Below are positions 34,291 through 43,007 of a stretch of 52,969 bases of DNA, piece after piece. How positions within the stretch are numbered: the first letter of the stretch is position 1; every line of letters begins with the position of its first letter. Position numbers and translations under genes: made by a program. The stretch comes from Collinsella sp. AF20-14LB (GTDB taxonomy: Bacteria; Actinomycetota; Coriobacteriia; Coriobacteriales; Coriobacteriaceae), in assembly GCF_003459505.1 (NCBI RefSeq), contig NZ_QRWD01000018.1, positions 1-52,969 on the forward strand, given 5' to 3'. The notes under the pieces are model-generated. The model had not been told where the DNA came from. It searched no databases and was given only the letters and a program-made list of their open reading frames with translations.

Positions 34291-35920
34291 ATGTTTAAGA
34301 GCATCCGAAAAGGCGGGAAGATCGCCGCAGTCGCAATCGGCATCGTAGCGGCGCTGACCCCGCTGGCTGCCCCCCCCCGCAGCATTAGCTGACGGCCTGC
34401 CGACACCGGAGCTGGAGAAGTCGTACACCTTTAAGAACACGACCATCGAGGCTCTTACGGACGACGAGGACTATGCAATCTTACGTGCCTATCAGCGCAA
34501 CGACGATGAGGATGATGACTATTCCACCGTCGGCTATTCCGTTCTCGATCTCTCGAATGGATCGACCAAGGACATCAAGATACCGAAAGCCAGTCTTGAA
34601 TCCGTACATATGCAAGCGGGATGTGTCACTTGGCTTGACGGCAACAACCTCACCATCTATTCGGTTGATGACCAGAAGACGAGTACCCACCCCATCGAAC
34701 TTAAAAAATATGCAGAAACATATGTTGAGCTTTCAACGAACGGCAAAGTTGCCGCCATTGCATACAAAAATGAGCATTTTGATTTAAAGCGGATTGACGT
34801 TTACGATCTTGAAGCCAACAAGATGATCGAATCATATAAATGCGGCAAAAACGGCAAGGGCTGCCTACTGTCGAACGATGGAAAGCGGCTTTATGTAACC
34901 TCTTTAGGCGATAACGGATCGTCCAAGCTGACGACTATAGATACGTCGAGTGGCTCGACGAAGACTCAAACAATTCCCGTTACGGGCGGCAAAATCATGG
35001 TAAGAAAAGCAGGGTCAGACACTGTATATGTCGGCGGTTACACTTGCGATACACTGGCGAAATTCGACTACGATGGAAATGTTGAATTCCTCGCTAATGG
35101 CCAGTTGTTTAACTTCGTGATCCCTTATGACAACCTCCTGTTTGCCGCCAAGATTAGCCGAAAAAATAATGAGGCAGATTGGGATTCCATTCACTACGCA
35201 ATGTTGAATGACCGTGGCGAGGAAATCGGAACGGTCAGTCCCGCATTTAAGGATACAGACGACTCTCATTACGGTTTCTGGGACTTTTCCGAGCATGGTG
35301 ACATGACGCTTGTCAGTCTCGAAAAAAGAGTCGCCTCAAATTCAGAATCTAATTCGGACTCCGAAGCAGATGCCGAAGATAGCAAAACGTCCATTTCTGC
35401 ATACCTCGCAGAGACAAGCACCGGGCAGAAAACTAAGCTGCCAATTAAAACCGAAAATGTAAGAGAACTTCAGTTCATAGATGGAGACCAAAAAATACTC
35501 GCTGCTTACCAGGGCAAAGACGATTCCGACAAACTGCATATCGATATTTACAAGTCGAATATCCCGCATAGCATAATCGGCGATGCTATTTTCTTTGCCA
35601 AGAACAACCTGCCGATTGTGATTGGTGGTGGCATTGTTCTTGTACTGGTTATCGGCGGCACACTAATCGTTTGCGTGCGCCGTCGCAAGAAGCGTTCCGG
35701 CGTCAAGGGTGACGCTTCAGACAAGGCCCCCAAGGCCAAGAAGCAAAAACACGGCTTGCGTAAGAAAAAAGCCCAACCGGAGATTGTTTCCACTGCATCG
35801 GCCGGCGGCATTCCCCAACCACAGGCCCCTGTTTCCGCACCGAAATTCTGCCGCCACTGCGGCACCCCACTCGTACCAGAAGCCAAGTTCTGCCCCAAGT
35901 GCGGCCATCCGGTCGAATAG
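34291..35920 (+). pseudogene. signal-peptide / beta-propeller-like membrane protein with C-terminal zinc ribbon; out of frame at a C9 tract (possibly phase-variable)
   Basis: An ATG at 34291 behind AAAGGA opens a signal peptide (MFKSIRKGGKIAAVAIGIVA). It runs into nine C residues at 34370-34378 and stops at TGA within 7 codons. Removing one C restores a single 542-residue frame, with signal cleavage expected after ALA in PAALADG. That protein has an acidic ectodomain with propeller-like strand repeats and one transmembrane helix (IVIGGGIVLVLVIGGTLIV, near residue 450). A basic stop-transfer and a cytoplasmic zinc ribbon (CRHCG ... CPKCG) follow. The downstream part, 34610-35920, remains open. 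Confidence 0.7.
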
Positions 35921-35949
35921 CATCTGACAAGCAAACCCACAGCCAAATC

Positions 35950-35977
35950 GGGCCGCCCCTCACGGGACGGCCCTTTT
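35950..35977 (+). terminator. terminator after the surface-protein gene
   Basis: GGGCCGCCC-CTCAC-GGGACGGCCC followed by TTTT on the plus strand, 30 bp after the stop codon. Confidence 0.8.
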
Positions 35978-36033
35978 GCTTGGAAGACCAGCGAACGAAA
36001 CTGTCATGGACGAGCACCAAGTTGTTCATGACA

Positions 36034-36212
36034 GATCAGGCGGAAACTGCGTCCCGTTTTGAGGCCTCAAACTGGGTCGTAGTTTCCGGTTGAGCCCTGT
36101 TTGGGAAAGCATATCCCGTTCTGAGCCGAAATTCCGGGTCGCAGTTTCCGCTAGGGGCTCCAACCGGAAAGCGCGTCCCAGAATTCGACCAAATTGTGGG
36201 TCGCACTTTCCG
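36034..36212. repeat. 179-bp direct repeat, copy B
   Basis: Same three-hairpin architecture and same length as copy A, in the same orientation, with about ten base differences. The first hairpin is close to a perfect palindrome centred on TTTGAGGCCTCAAA. It lies between the surface-protein terminator and the galU terminator. Confidence 0.85.
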
Positions 36213-36232
36213 GAGCCAAGCTGTAGCTCGAA

Positions 36233-36268
36233 TAAAAAAAACGGGCGCGAACCGAAGTCCGCACCCGT
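36233..36268 (-). terminator. terminator of galU
   Basis: ACGGGTGCGGACTTCGGT pairs with CGCGCCCGT on the minus strand and is followed by a run of eight or more T. Confidence 0.85.
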
Positions 36269-36288
36269 AAATGTCGATGCCCGAAGGC

Positions 36289-37197
36289 TTACTTGCGCAT
36301 CAAGCCGCCGCGCTCGTCGATGGCGTCCCAGAAGGCGCCGGCAAAGCGAGGATCGTTTGCAGCCATGAGGGCGTTGGTGGCCATCCAGCCAGAGGGGGTA
36401 CCGGTATCGTAGCCCGACAGCGGGTCGATGACGACAGCGTACATGGCCTCGCGATCGAGCGAACGTGCCATGGCGTCGGTCAGCTGGATCTCGCCGCCCT
36501 TACCGGCCTGCTGATCGGCCAGCAGGTCCATGACCAGCGGGCTCAGCAGGTAGCGACCGACGATGTACAGGTTGGACGGAGCCGCCTCGGGGGCAGGCTT
36601 CTCCACCAGACCGCCGATGCGCCAGACAGCGCCCGGCTCGGCATCGGCAACGCCCTCGGCGCCCTCGAGCGAACCGACGCGCTCGCCGGCGATAACGCCG
36701 TAGCGGCTGACCTCCTCGGGAGCGCACGCGGCAACGGCGATAACCGAAGCGCCACCGTGCTCCTTGGAAACGGCGAGCATCTTGTCGCAGATGTCGCGGT
36801 TGGGCACAACGTAGTCGCCCAGAAGAACCAGGAAGTTCTCCCCTGCCACGGCGTCGGCAGCAGAGCGAATGGCGTGACCGAGGCCCTTGGGCTCGTACTG
36901 ATAACGGAAGTCGACCGGCATACCGCCCGCATGGGCGACAGCGTCGGCGTAGGCGTCCTTACCGCGCTCGCGCAGCAGGTTCTCGAGCGAACGGTCGGGC
37001 TGGAAGTAGTTCAGCAGCTCGGGCTTGCCGGGCGAGGTAACGATGATAGCGTCGTCGACCTCCTCGGGGTCGAGCGCCTCCTCGACGACATACTGGATGA
37101 CCGGCTTGTCGAGGACCGGCAGCATCTCTTTGGGCGTGCACTTAGTGCCAGGCAGAAAACGCGTGCCAAGACCGGCGGCGGGGATGATTGCCTTCAT
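36289..37197 (-). CDS. galU: UTP--glucose-1-phosphate uridylyltransferase
   Basis: Makes UDP-glucose for cell-surface polysaccharides and glycolipids. The 302 residues begin MKAIIPAAGLGTRFLPGTK, the nucleotide-binding signature, followed by KEMLPVLDKPVIQYVVEEA. Other landmarks are GLGHAIRSA and a GLVEKPAPEAAPSN segment. ATG 37197 gives the family N-terminus, while an in-frame TTG at 37206 is closer to the AAAGGA site. The gene is monocistronic, with terminators on both sides, and lies between rplL and rpoB. Confidence 0.94.
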   Translation of the reverse strand: MKAIIPAAGLGTRFLPGTKCTPKEMLPVLDKPVIQYVVEEALDPEEVDDAIIVTSPGKPELLNYFQPDRSLENLLRERGKDAYADAVAHAGGMPVDFRYQYEPKGLGHAIRSAADAVAGENFLVLLGDYVVPNRDICDKMLAVSKEHGGASVIAVAACAPEEVSRYGVIAGERVGSLEGAEGVADAEPGAVWRIGGLVEKPAPEAAPSNLYIVGRYLLSPLVMDLLADQQAGKGGEIQLTDAMARSLDREAMYAVVIDPLSGYDTGTPSGWMATNALMAANDPRFAGAFWDAIDERGGLMRK

Positions 37198-37448
37198 ATG
37201 ATTCAAGGATCCTTTCGCAGGCGCAGAATGCGCCCCATGCGTGCGGCACGGCGGCCGCAGACCAAATTGCGATACCGAAGTATCTTACCGCCGGGACCAG
37301 GCGCTACCGCTAGGCGAACGCAATTCTTCAGCAGGTCAACGCAAATTATTGCTCGAATGGTGCAATTTTGCGCCCCAGCGGTAACGGGATTGGCACGGCG
37401 AAGACAGCGGTGTTCTGCGTTCCGAGCAATGGGGATGAGGGGCCAAAA

Positions 37449-37483
37449 CAAAAAAGACGGGGCTCGCAATGCGAACCCCGTCT
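37449..37483 (-). terminator. terminator of rplJ-rplL
   Basis: AGACGGGGTTCGC-ATT-GCGAGCCCCGTCT followed by TTTTTTG on the minus strand, 30 bp after rplL. rplJL is therefore not expected to read into rpoB. Confidence 0.88.
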
Positions 37484-37510
37484 GCAAAGAAATCTGGCGA
37501 GAAAGCCTGA

Positions 37511-37888
37511 TTACTTGAGGGTGACAGCAGCGCCAGCAGCCTCGAGCTTCTCCTTGGCAGCCTCGGCGTCCTCCTTCTTGGCACCCTCGAGAACAGCCTT
37601 GGGAGCGCCCTCGACGACCTCCTTGGCCTCCTTCAGGCCAAGGTTGGTGAGCTCACGGACGGCCTTGATGACCTGGATCTTGTTGTCGCCGAAGCCCTCG
37701 AGCACGACGTCAAACTCGGTCTTCTCCTCGGCCTCAGCAGCGCCAGCAGCAGGAGCGGCGACAACAGCGGCAGGAGCAGCGGCGGAAACGCCGAAGGTGT
37801 CCTCGATAGCCTTGACGAGCTCGGAAGCCTCGAGAAGGGTCATTTCCTTAAGAGCATCGATGATCTCATCGGTGGTAAGCTTAGCCAT
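37511..37888 (-). CDS. rplL: 50S ribosomal protein L7/L12
   Basis: Stalk protein that recruits translational GTPases. The start at 37888 gives [16 protein letters not shown] behind AAAGGA; 11 upstream codons were rejected. The 125 residues have the N-terminal dimerisation helices, an Ala/Pro/Glu-rich hinge (about 40-60) and the C-terminal domain [20 protein letters not shown]. It lies about 100 bp after rplJ. Confidence 0.97.
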   Translation of the reverse strand: MAKLTTDEIIDALKEMTLLEASELVKAIEDTFGVSAAAPAAVVAAPAAGAAEAEEKTEFDVVLEGFGDNKIQVIKAVRELTNLGLKEAKEVVEGAPKAVLEGAKKEDAEAAKEKLEAAGAAVTLK

Positions 37889-37990
37889 TTCTAAGTCCTT
37901 TCGGTTTCCGTGTCTGTGCACGGAGATCAGTTAAAACACGGCGCGAATGCGCCAGGGGTGCGGCGTTGCCGCCGCGGGTGAAAACAGCGA

Positions 37991-38512
37991 CTAGGCTGCC
38001 TTCTGCTCGGAGACCTGCTGGATCGAACGAGCGAGACCAGAGGAAACGCCGTTGACGCAGACAGCGATGTCGCGAGCGAAACCGGAGATGAGACCGGCAA
38101 TCTGGCCGAGAAGCTGATCCTTGGTGGGCAGCTCGGCGATAGCCTTAACATCATCAGCGGAAACGGCCTTGCCGTCGGAGATACCGCCCTTGATCTCAAG
38201 GACGCCCTTGGACTTAGCAGAGAAGTCCTTAAGGGCCTTAGCGGCCTCGACCGGCTCGGTCTCGTAGAACACATAAGCGACGGGGCCGGCGAGGATCTCG
38301 TCGAGCTCGGGCTGCTCCTGGTTCTTGAGAGCGATCTTGACCAGGTTGTTCTTGTAGACCTTCATCTCGGCGCCGCACTCGCGAAGCTGATGACGCAGCT
38401 CCTGAGCCTGCTTAACCGTCAGACCGTTGTAGTTGACGACGAACAGACCGGCGTTCTCGGCGATACGGGACTCGATCTCTGCAACCTTGTCGATTTTGTA
38501 CTGCTGGGGCAT
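37991..38512 (-). CDS. rplJ: 50S ribosomal protein L10
   Basis: Stalk base that holds L7/L12 dimers. The 173 residues start MPQQYKIDKVAEIESRI behind GAGGAGG and contain VVNYNGLTVKQAQELRHQLR and KVYKNNLVKIAL. L10 with L12 often represses its own operon by binding the leader mRNA. The 200-nt leader here contains a terminator-like hairpin that could serve such control. Confidence 0.97.
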   Translation of the reverse strand: MPQQYKIDKVAEIESRIAENAGLFVVNYNGLTVKQAQELRHQLRECGAEMKVYKNNLVKIALKNQEQPELDEILAGPVAYVFYETEPVEAAKALKDFSAKSKGVLEIKGGISDGKAVSADDVKAIAELPTKDQLLGQIAGLISGFARDIAVCVNGVSSGLARSIQQVSEQKAA

Positions 38513-38563
38513 GAATTACACCTCCTCGAATTCTTTCCGGGCACGGTCCGCCACAAGGACGTG

Positions 38564-38614
38564 ACGGGGGCATGTCCAAAAAGAAAGCCCCCGCGCTGCA
38601 TGAGCGACGGGGGC
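38564..38614 (-). promoter_or_regulatory. attenuator-like structure in the rplJ leader
   Basis: On the minus strand GCCCCCGTCGC pairs with GCGCGGGGGC (38587-38614) and is followed by TTTCTTTTT, a terminator shape. A second GCCCCCG about 15 nt downstream (38565-38571) could pair with the same GGGGGC arm as an alternative fold. Placed between the rplJ promoter and gene, it suggests regulated termination. Confidence 0.5.
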
Positions 38615-38728
38615 GAGAAGACATATCTACTCGACCACCTCGGCTGGCGGGATATCCCATTAAGCTCGCGGGCGATGCCCGTTTGCACCGGCTGTCTCTG
38701 GCAGCGGATTCGTGCGTGAACCGAAAGT

Positions 38729-38757
38729 ATTATGGCGGGGACCCCGGCGCCGGTCAA
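38729..38757 (-). promoter_or_regulatory. promoter of rplJ-rplL
   Basis: TTGACC (38752-38757) and CATAAT (38729-38734) at exactly 17 bp on the minus strand. The predicted transcript starts near 38722 and has a leader of about 210 nt. Confidence 0.7.
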
Positions 38758-38791
38758 CGGGCGCGAGGATTCGTACACAAACCCTGCATAC

Positions 38792-38920
38792 GCTCCGGCC
38801 GGGAGGGGCAGGGCGAGTTTTCCGCTCGGTCAAGTCCTGGCTCGCACGAAGGCCACATTAAGTGGCCTTCGGCTCGTGCGGAATCTACGGAAAACTCGCC
38901 CTGCCCCTCCCGGCCGGAGC
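38792..38920. repeat. large hairpin element, copy 3 (upstream of rplJ promoter)
   Basis: Perfect 33-bp arms (38792-38824 and 38888-38920) enclose AAGTCCTGG, the inner stem GCACGAAGGCCAC-ATTAA-GTGGCCTTCGGCTCGTGC and GGAATC. The outer arms differ completely from copies 1 and 2, but the order of core motifs, the ATTAA loop and the orientation are the same. It lies about 35 bp upstream of the rplJ -35 box. Confidence 0.8.
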
Positions 38921-39016
38921 TACGTTGCCTTTGCTGCGAATCCTCGTGTCCGTTGGCCGGCGCGCCCCACGCATAATGCTTGGGTCGGTGGGCTGATGGT
39001 TTTGGGTCCCGTTGGG

Positions 39017-40153
39017 CTATAGGGTTGACACGAAGTTGGACAGGCGGTGGAGGCCTTCGTCTAGATCTTGGTCGGAGACGCAGTAGCTTAGGCGGATGTG
39101 GCCTTCGGTGCCGAAGCAGTCGCCCGGGACTAGGGCTACGTTGGCCTCTTTGATGGCTTTGATGCAGAAGGCTTCGCTTGTTAGGCCGAATTGCTTAATG
39201 CTGGGGAAGGCGTAGAAGGCGCCTGCTGGTTCTACTACGTCGAGGCCCATGGCGTCTAAGGCTGCGAGCACGCGTTCGCGGCGGGCTCGGTAGACTTTGA
39301 GCATGGGGGCAGGGTCGACGGTGAGGGCTCGGGCCGCGGCGTCCATTTCGAAGGAGACGGCACTCGATACTAGGTATTGGTGAGCCTTGGCAATCTCGGC
39401 GGTAACAGGGGCTGCGGCTGCGAGCCAACCCAAGCGCCAGCCGGTCATGGCCCAGGGTTTGGAGTAGCTCTCGATGACTACCGTCTGCTCGCGTAGCTCC
39501 GGGTGGCGCTGGGCAAATCGTTCGTAGCCGTCCACATAGACCAGGCGGTTATATACGTCGTCGCAGACCACGTAGATGCCCGCCTGCTCCGCTACGCGCG
39601 CCACGGCGTCGAGCGATGCCGCGTTGAGAATGCAACCCGTGGGATTGTTGGGCGTGCAGATGACGATGGCCTTGGTCGCCGGGGTCACACAGGCGCGAAG
39701 CGCATCCTCGTCAATCTGAAATTGCGCAAGCTCCGTATCCAAAAAGACCGCTTTGGCGTGATTGGCTACGACGATGCTCTCGTACAGGCCAAAGGCCGGC
39801 GTGGGGATAATGACCTCGTCGCCGGGGTTGAGCATGGCCATGAATGTTGCCGACAGGGCCTCGGTCGCGCCGTCGGTCAGGATGACCTCGTCGGCCGAAA
39901 ACGTAAGGCCCGCGTCCCCCATGTAGGCAGACAGTGCCTCGCGCAGGGCGGGGCGACCGTTGTTGGGCGGATAGTGCGTGTCGCCGCGGTCGAGCGAGGC
40001 CGTCACCTCGGCGCTAATCACATCGGGCGTGGGAAAATCGGGCTCGCCAAGCGCAAGCGCGATGCACCCTGGGTGCTGGGCGGCGAGCGCGTTGATCCGG
40101 CGGATGCCGGAGGGCTTGAGCGTGGCAAGCGAGGTGTTCATAGGCAGACGCAT
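39017..40153 (-). CDS. pyridoxal-phosphate aminotransferase, class I/II (aspartate aminotransferase family)
   Basis: Transfers amino groups using PLP. The 378 residues contain the substrate-side LALGEPDFPTPD, TPNNPTG, the Asp/Tyr pair CDDVYNRL and the PLP lysine in SYSKPWAMTGWRLG (about residue 235). An arginine near the C-terminus (IRLSYC) would bind the alpha-carboxylate. The class I gamma branch holds both aspartate and aromatic aminotransferases, so the exact substrate is open. ATG 40153 follows GAAAGGAA. The last 400 bp use more AT-ending codons than neighbouring genes. Confidence 0.88.
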   Translation of the reverse strand: MRLPMNTSLATLKPSGIRRINALAAQHPGCIALALGEPDFPTPDVISAEVTASLDRGDTHYPPNNGRPALREALSAYMGDAGLTFSADEVILTDGATEALSATFMAMLNPGDEVIIPTPAFGLYESIVVANHAKAVFLDTELAQFQIDEDALRACVTPATKAIVICTPNNPTGCILNAASLDAVARVAEQAGIYVVCDDVYNRLVYVDGYERFAQRHPELREQTVVIESYSKPWAMTGWRLGWLAAAAPVTAEIAKAHQYLVSSAVSFEMDAAARALTVDPAPMLKVYRARRERVLAALDAMGLDVVEPAGAFYAFPSIKQFGLTSEAFCIKAIKEANVALVPGDCFGTEGHIRLSYCVSDQDLDEGLHRLSNFVSTL

Positions 40154-40246
40154 GGCGTTCCTTTCGTAAGGGTTGCACTAGGATAGCGCGGCGAGGCGCC
40201 GCCAGACGGTGTAACCTAAACGGAAACGAACCGGAAAGGAGGCGGC

Positions 40247-40909
40247 ATGGAGACGACCGCACGCGGCGATGTACCAAAAACGTTGCAAACCATTGCGTAT
40301 ATCAGTATTCCCGAGAGCACCGATCTTGAGTTTTTGCTCTGGGACCTGCAGGATGCCATCGCCGCCTATGCTCAGCTTTCCGGTACTTCGTTCCCCCGTC
40401 TGGTCGCTCTGGGGACGGATGATGGCGGCAGCACTGCGGACGGCATTGTATTCGCTGTTGAGAATGCGCTCAATAACGAGGCGATGAGCGTCGTTGAGCA
40501 GGCGCTTGATTGCCTTGGGGGCACGGAAGCGCGCGTCTATGTCGTTGTTCAAGCCGGCTGTGGGAGTCCCGAGCGGGCGCACACGGTCGTTGGCCATCTG
40601 CGCGAAGCGTGCGAGCGTCGGGGGTTGTCGTGGTGCGGTGGCATTGTCGTCTGCACCGGCGCTGGCATCGCAGCGCTTTGCCGCTCCCCACGCATGGGCC
40701 TCTTGCGCCGACCGTTTTCCGAAGCCATGGACAAGCTCGTGGGTGCGGTGCGTATGGGTTGCTCGGTTGAGCATGCACAGCGACTCGGCGGCGGCAGTGC
40801 CGAGGACATCGACACCAATGGCATGGTTTTTGCCGAGCCAGCCGTGCCGGCGCCAATCTGGCAAGCCGTTATAAAACGCCTTGGCGCTCACGCTCAATCA
40901 AATATTTAA
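40247..40909 (+). CDS. hypothetical protein, possibly flavodoxin-fold
   Basis: Not recognised with confidence. The 220-residue frame starts at ATG behind AAAGGAGG and has uniform codon use, so it is very likely real. It has alternating alpha/beta character. A stretch near residues 95-150 (VQAGCGSPERAHTVVGHLRE, WCGGIVVCTGAG) vaguely recalls NAD(P)H-dependent flavin reductases. No signal peptide or transmembrane helix is seen. It is convergent with the glycosylase gene, the two stop codons lying one base apart, and divergent from the aminotransferase gene. Confidence 0.75.
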   Translation: METTARGDVPKTLQTIAYISIPESTDLEFLLWDLQDAIAAYAQLSGTSFPRLVALGTDDGGSTADGIVFAVENALNNEAMSVVEQALDCLGGTEARVYVVVQAGCGSPERAHTVVGHLREACERRGLSWCGGIVVCTGAGIAALCRSPRMGLLRRPFSEAMDKLVGAVRMGCSVEHAQRLGGGSAEDIDTNGMVFAEPAVPAPIWQAVIKRLGAHAQSNI

Positions 40910-40910
40910 A

Positions 40911-41474
40911 CTAACGAGCGCCCCAATCAACGGCATCGCGCCAGCGCTCAACAAGCCACTCCAAACGCCATGCCGCGTTGGCGGGACTTGTCGACGGCAG
41001 AACGATGGCCGGCAGCCCGGTGCGTTCTTGTAGATAGCGCTTGTAGAGCCGACCAGCTGTACCACCGTTGCATATCACCTGCTCAATGGGAGCTGCACCG
41101 GCAATGCGCTCGATATGTGCCGGCACAACGTTGCGAATGCTCGCGTCACTCGAGCCCTTGATGTCACAGCTCTCGATCACGTCCCACAGGGCCACACCGC
41201 CGTTGAGCAGCATAGCCCGCTTGGCGGCAATCGAGACGTCGAGCGTCGCAGGCTCGCCGCTCGCCAAAGAGTCGCCCTCGTTGGGCGGCACGGGCACACC
41301 GAGGCACGCGGCCATCACACGCCAAAAGCGATTCTGAGGGTTGCCGTAATAAAAGGCATTGGCGCGCGAAAGCACCGAGGGAAACGAGCCCAACACCAAA
41401 ACGCGCGAGCGCCCGTCAAACACGGGCTCAAACCCATGCTCAATATGTTGATAGCCCTCGTCGGACGCAGCCAT
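40911..41474 (-). CDS. DNA-deoxyinosine glycosylase (family 6 uracil-DNA glycosylase type)
   Basis: Predicted base-excision repair enzyme that removes hypoxanthine or uracil from DNA. The 187 residues carry VLVLGSFPSVLSRANAFYYG (about 26-45), with NPQNRFWRVM after it, and the distal loop VLPSTSPANA, as in the HDG/family 6 branch. It starts 3 bp after the amylase stop, so the two probably form an operon without an obvious functional link. Confidence 0.82.
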   Translation of the reverse strand: MAASDEGYQHIEHGFEPVFDGRSRVLVLGSFPSVLSRANAFYYGNPQNRFWRVMAACLGVPVPPNEGDSLASGEPATLDVSIAAKRAMLLNGGVALWDVIESCDIKGSSDASIRNVVPAHIERIAGAAPIEQVICNGGTAGRLYKRYLQERTGLPAIVLPSTSPANAAWRLEWLVERWRDAVDWGAR

Positions 41475-41477
41475 GGC

Positions 41478-42854
41478 CTAGGCCCTCAACAGATAGCGCA
41501 CCTCGTAGGGTGCAAGCTCAAGGGTACCCGTCAGCTCGACCGTGGGCGCATCGTCGACAAGCAGGTCGACAAAGGAGCCGTTGAGCTCGCCGGCTCCAAA
41601 GGTATAGGGCTCGTTCACGGCATTGACCGCCACGAGCACCGTCGCATCGTCGCAAGTGCGCTCGAACAGCAGCTGCTTGTTCTGGATCACCACGTTGCGA
41701 TATGCACCGTAGTTGAGGGCACGGGCCGCCGCGTCGTTTGCCGAGCGCAGGTGCGCGAGCTGCTTGACAAATGCCGTCAGCTCGTTGGGCGCAGGCTCAT
41801 CGAGCGCAGGTCGCAGCGCCCAGTCACCATCGGGGCCGCCCTTTTCGCCGGCAATCCCCCACTCGCTGCCATAGTAGACGCACGGGATGCCCGGCATGCC
41901 AAACAGCATGCCGTAGGCGGGGCGCAGGCAGGACTTGTCCGTCAGGATGCTCGCCAGGCGCGGCACGTCATGGTTGTCGACAAACGACAGCAGATGCTTG
42001 CCGCGATAAATGCACCACGGGTCACCACCAAACTGGCGATGCAGCGAGTGGGCGATCTCGAACATGTTGACCGAGTTAAAGCTGGAGTACAGGCCCTTGT
42101 AGCACTCGTAGTTGGTGCAGGAGTCGAGCATCTCGTCGTTGACGATCTGGTTGTAGTCGCCGTGGAGCGTCTCGCCGATCAGCACAAAATCGGGCTTGAG
42201 CTCGCGGGTAAAGGTATGCAGACGACGCATGAAGTCGCGGTCGAGCATATAGGCGACGTCCAAGCGCAGACCGTCGATGCTAAAGACCTCGGCCCAGTGA
42301 CGCACGGACTCAAGCAGGTAATCGACCACGGCGGGGTTTTGTAGGTTGAGCTTCACGAGCTCAAAATGGCCCTCCCAGCCCTCATACCAAAAACCATCGC
42401 CGTAGCACGAGTCACCGTCAAAGCTGATATGGAACCAATCCTTGTAGGGCGAGTCCCACTTGCGCTCCTGAACATCGCGGAAGGCCCAAAAGCCGCGACC
42501 GACGTGGTTGAAGACGGCATCAAGCACCACGCGGATGCCATGGGCGTGCAGCGTCTCGCACACGGCGGCAAAATCGGCATCCCCACCCAGGCGACGGTCG
42601 ATATGGCGCAGGCTGCGCGTGTCGTAACCGTGGCTGTCGGATTCGAGCGGCGGGTTAATGAGCACAGCACCGATGCCGAGTTCCTGCAGGTAGCCGGCCC
42701 ATTGGGCGATTTTCATAATCGGAGCATCGGGGTTGGGCGCGGCGTTGGCGGCCTGGGCGAGTTCATCCTCGGCAACGGGGGCGGCGTTTTCGCGCGGAGC
42801 TCCGCAAAAGCCCAGCGGATAGATCTGATAGAACGTCGTCTCGTATGCCCACAT
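41478..42854 (-). CDS. alpha-amylase family glycosyl hydrolase (GH13)
   Basis: Predicted intracellular alpha-glucan or cyclodextrin hydrolase; no signal peptide is present. The four GH13 regions are visible in 458 residues: DAVFNHVG (112-119), GLRLDVAYML with nucleophile Asp199, IGETLHGD with acid/base Glu228, and FVDNHD with Asp296. A C-terminal all-beta domain follows. The compact form resembles neopullulanase/cyclomaltodextrinase-like enzymes, though without their usual N-terminal domain. It is followed 3 bp later by the glycosylase gene. Confidence 0.9.
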   Translation of the reverse strand: MWAYETTFYQIYPLGFCGAPRENAAPVAEDELAQAANAAPNPDAPIMKIAQWAGYLQELGIGAVLINPPLESDSHGYDTRSLRHIDRRLGGDADFAAVCETLHAHGIRVVLDAVFNHVGRGFWAFRDVQERKWDSPYKDWFHISFDGDSCYGDGFWYEGWEGHFELVKLNLQNPAVVDYLLESVRHWAEVFSIDGLRLDVAYMLDRDFMRRLHTFTRELKPDFVLIGETLHGDYNQIVNDEMLDSCTNYECYKGLYSSFNSVNMFEIAHSLHRQFGGDPWCIYRGKHLLSFVDNHDVPRLASILTDKSCLRPAYGMLFGMPGIPCVYYGSEWGIAGEKGGPDGDWALRPALDEPAPNELTAFVKQLAHLRSANDAAARALNYGAYRNVVIQNKQLLFERTCDDATVLVAVNAVNEPYTFGAGELNGSFVDLLVDDAPTVELTGTLELAPYEVRYLLRA

Positions 42855-42925
42855 AGCAACCTCCCGGTAAGCTCAACACAACGACATCCATTGTATGCCC
42901 GGCTTGTATCCTCTCCCCCAAAATA

Positions 42926-42992
42926 AGTTGCGGTGGAATAGTTCCTGTTTGAGCCTTCAGAGGCCTTAAACAGGAACTATTTCACCGCAACT
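42926..42992. repeat. 67-nt hairpin repeat, copy 1
   Basis: AGTTGCGGTGGAATAGTTCC continues to TGTTT and pairs with its complement, leaving a loop of about 17 nt. The single non-Watson-Crick position is a G-U pair. Same length as copies at 47373-47439 and 50874-50940. It lies between the amylase and MFS genes. Confidence 0.85.
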
Positions 42993-43007
42993 GATGAGGG
43001 GACGTGA

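Noticed and set aside
34370..34378. The C9 tract as a plain sequencing error
   Set aside because: Cannot be excluded, but a homopolymer in a signal-peptide codon run with an otherwise perfectly preserved 542-residue frame fits phase variation equally well, so it is kept as a finding with the test stated.
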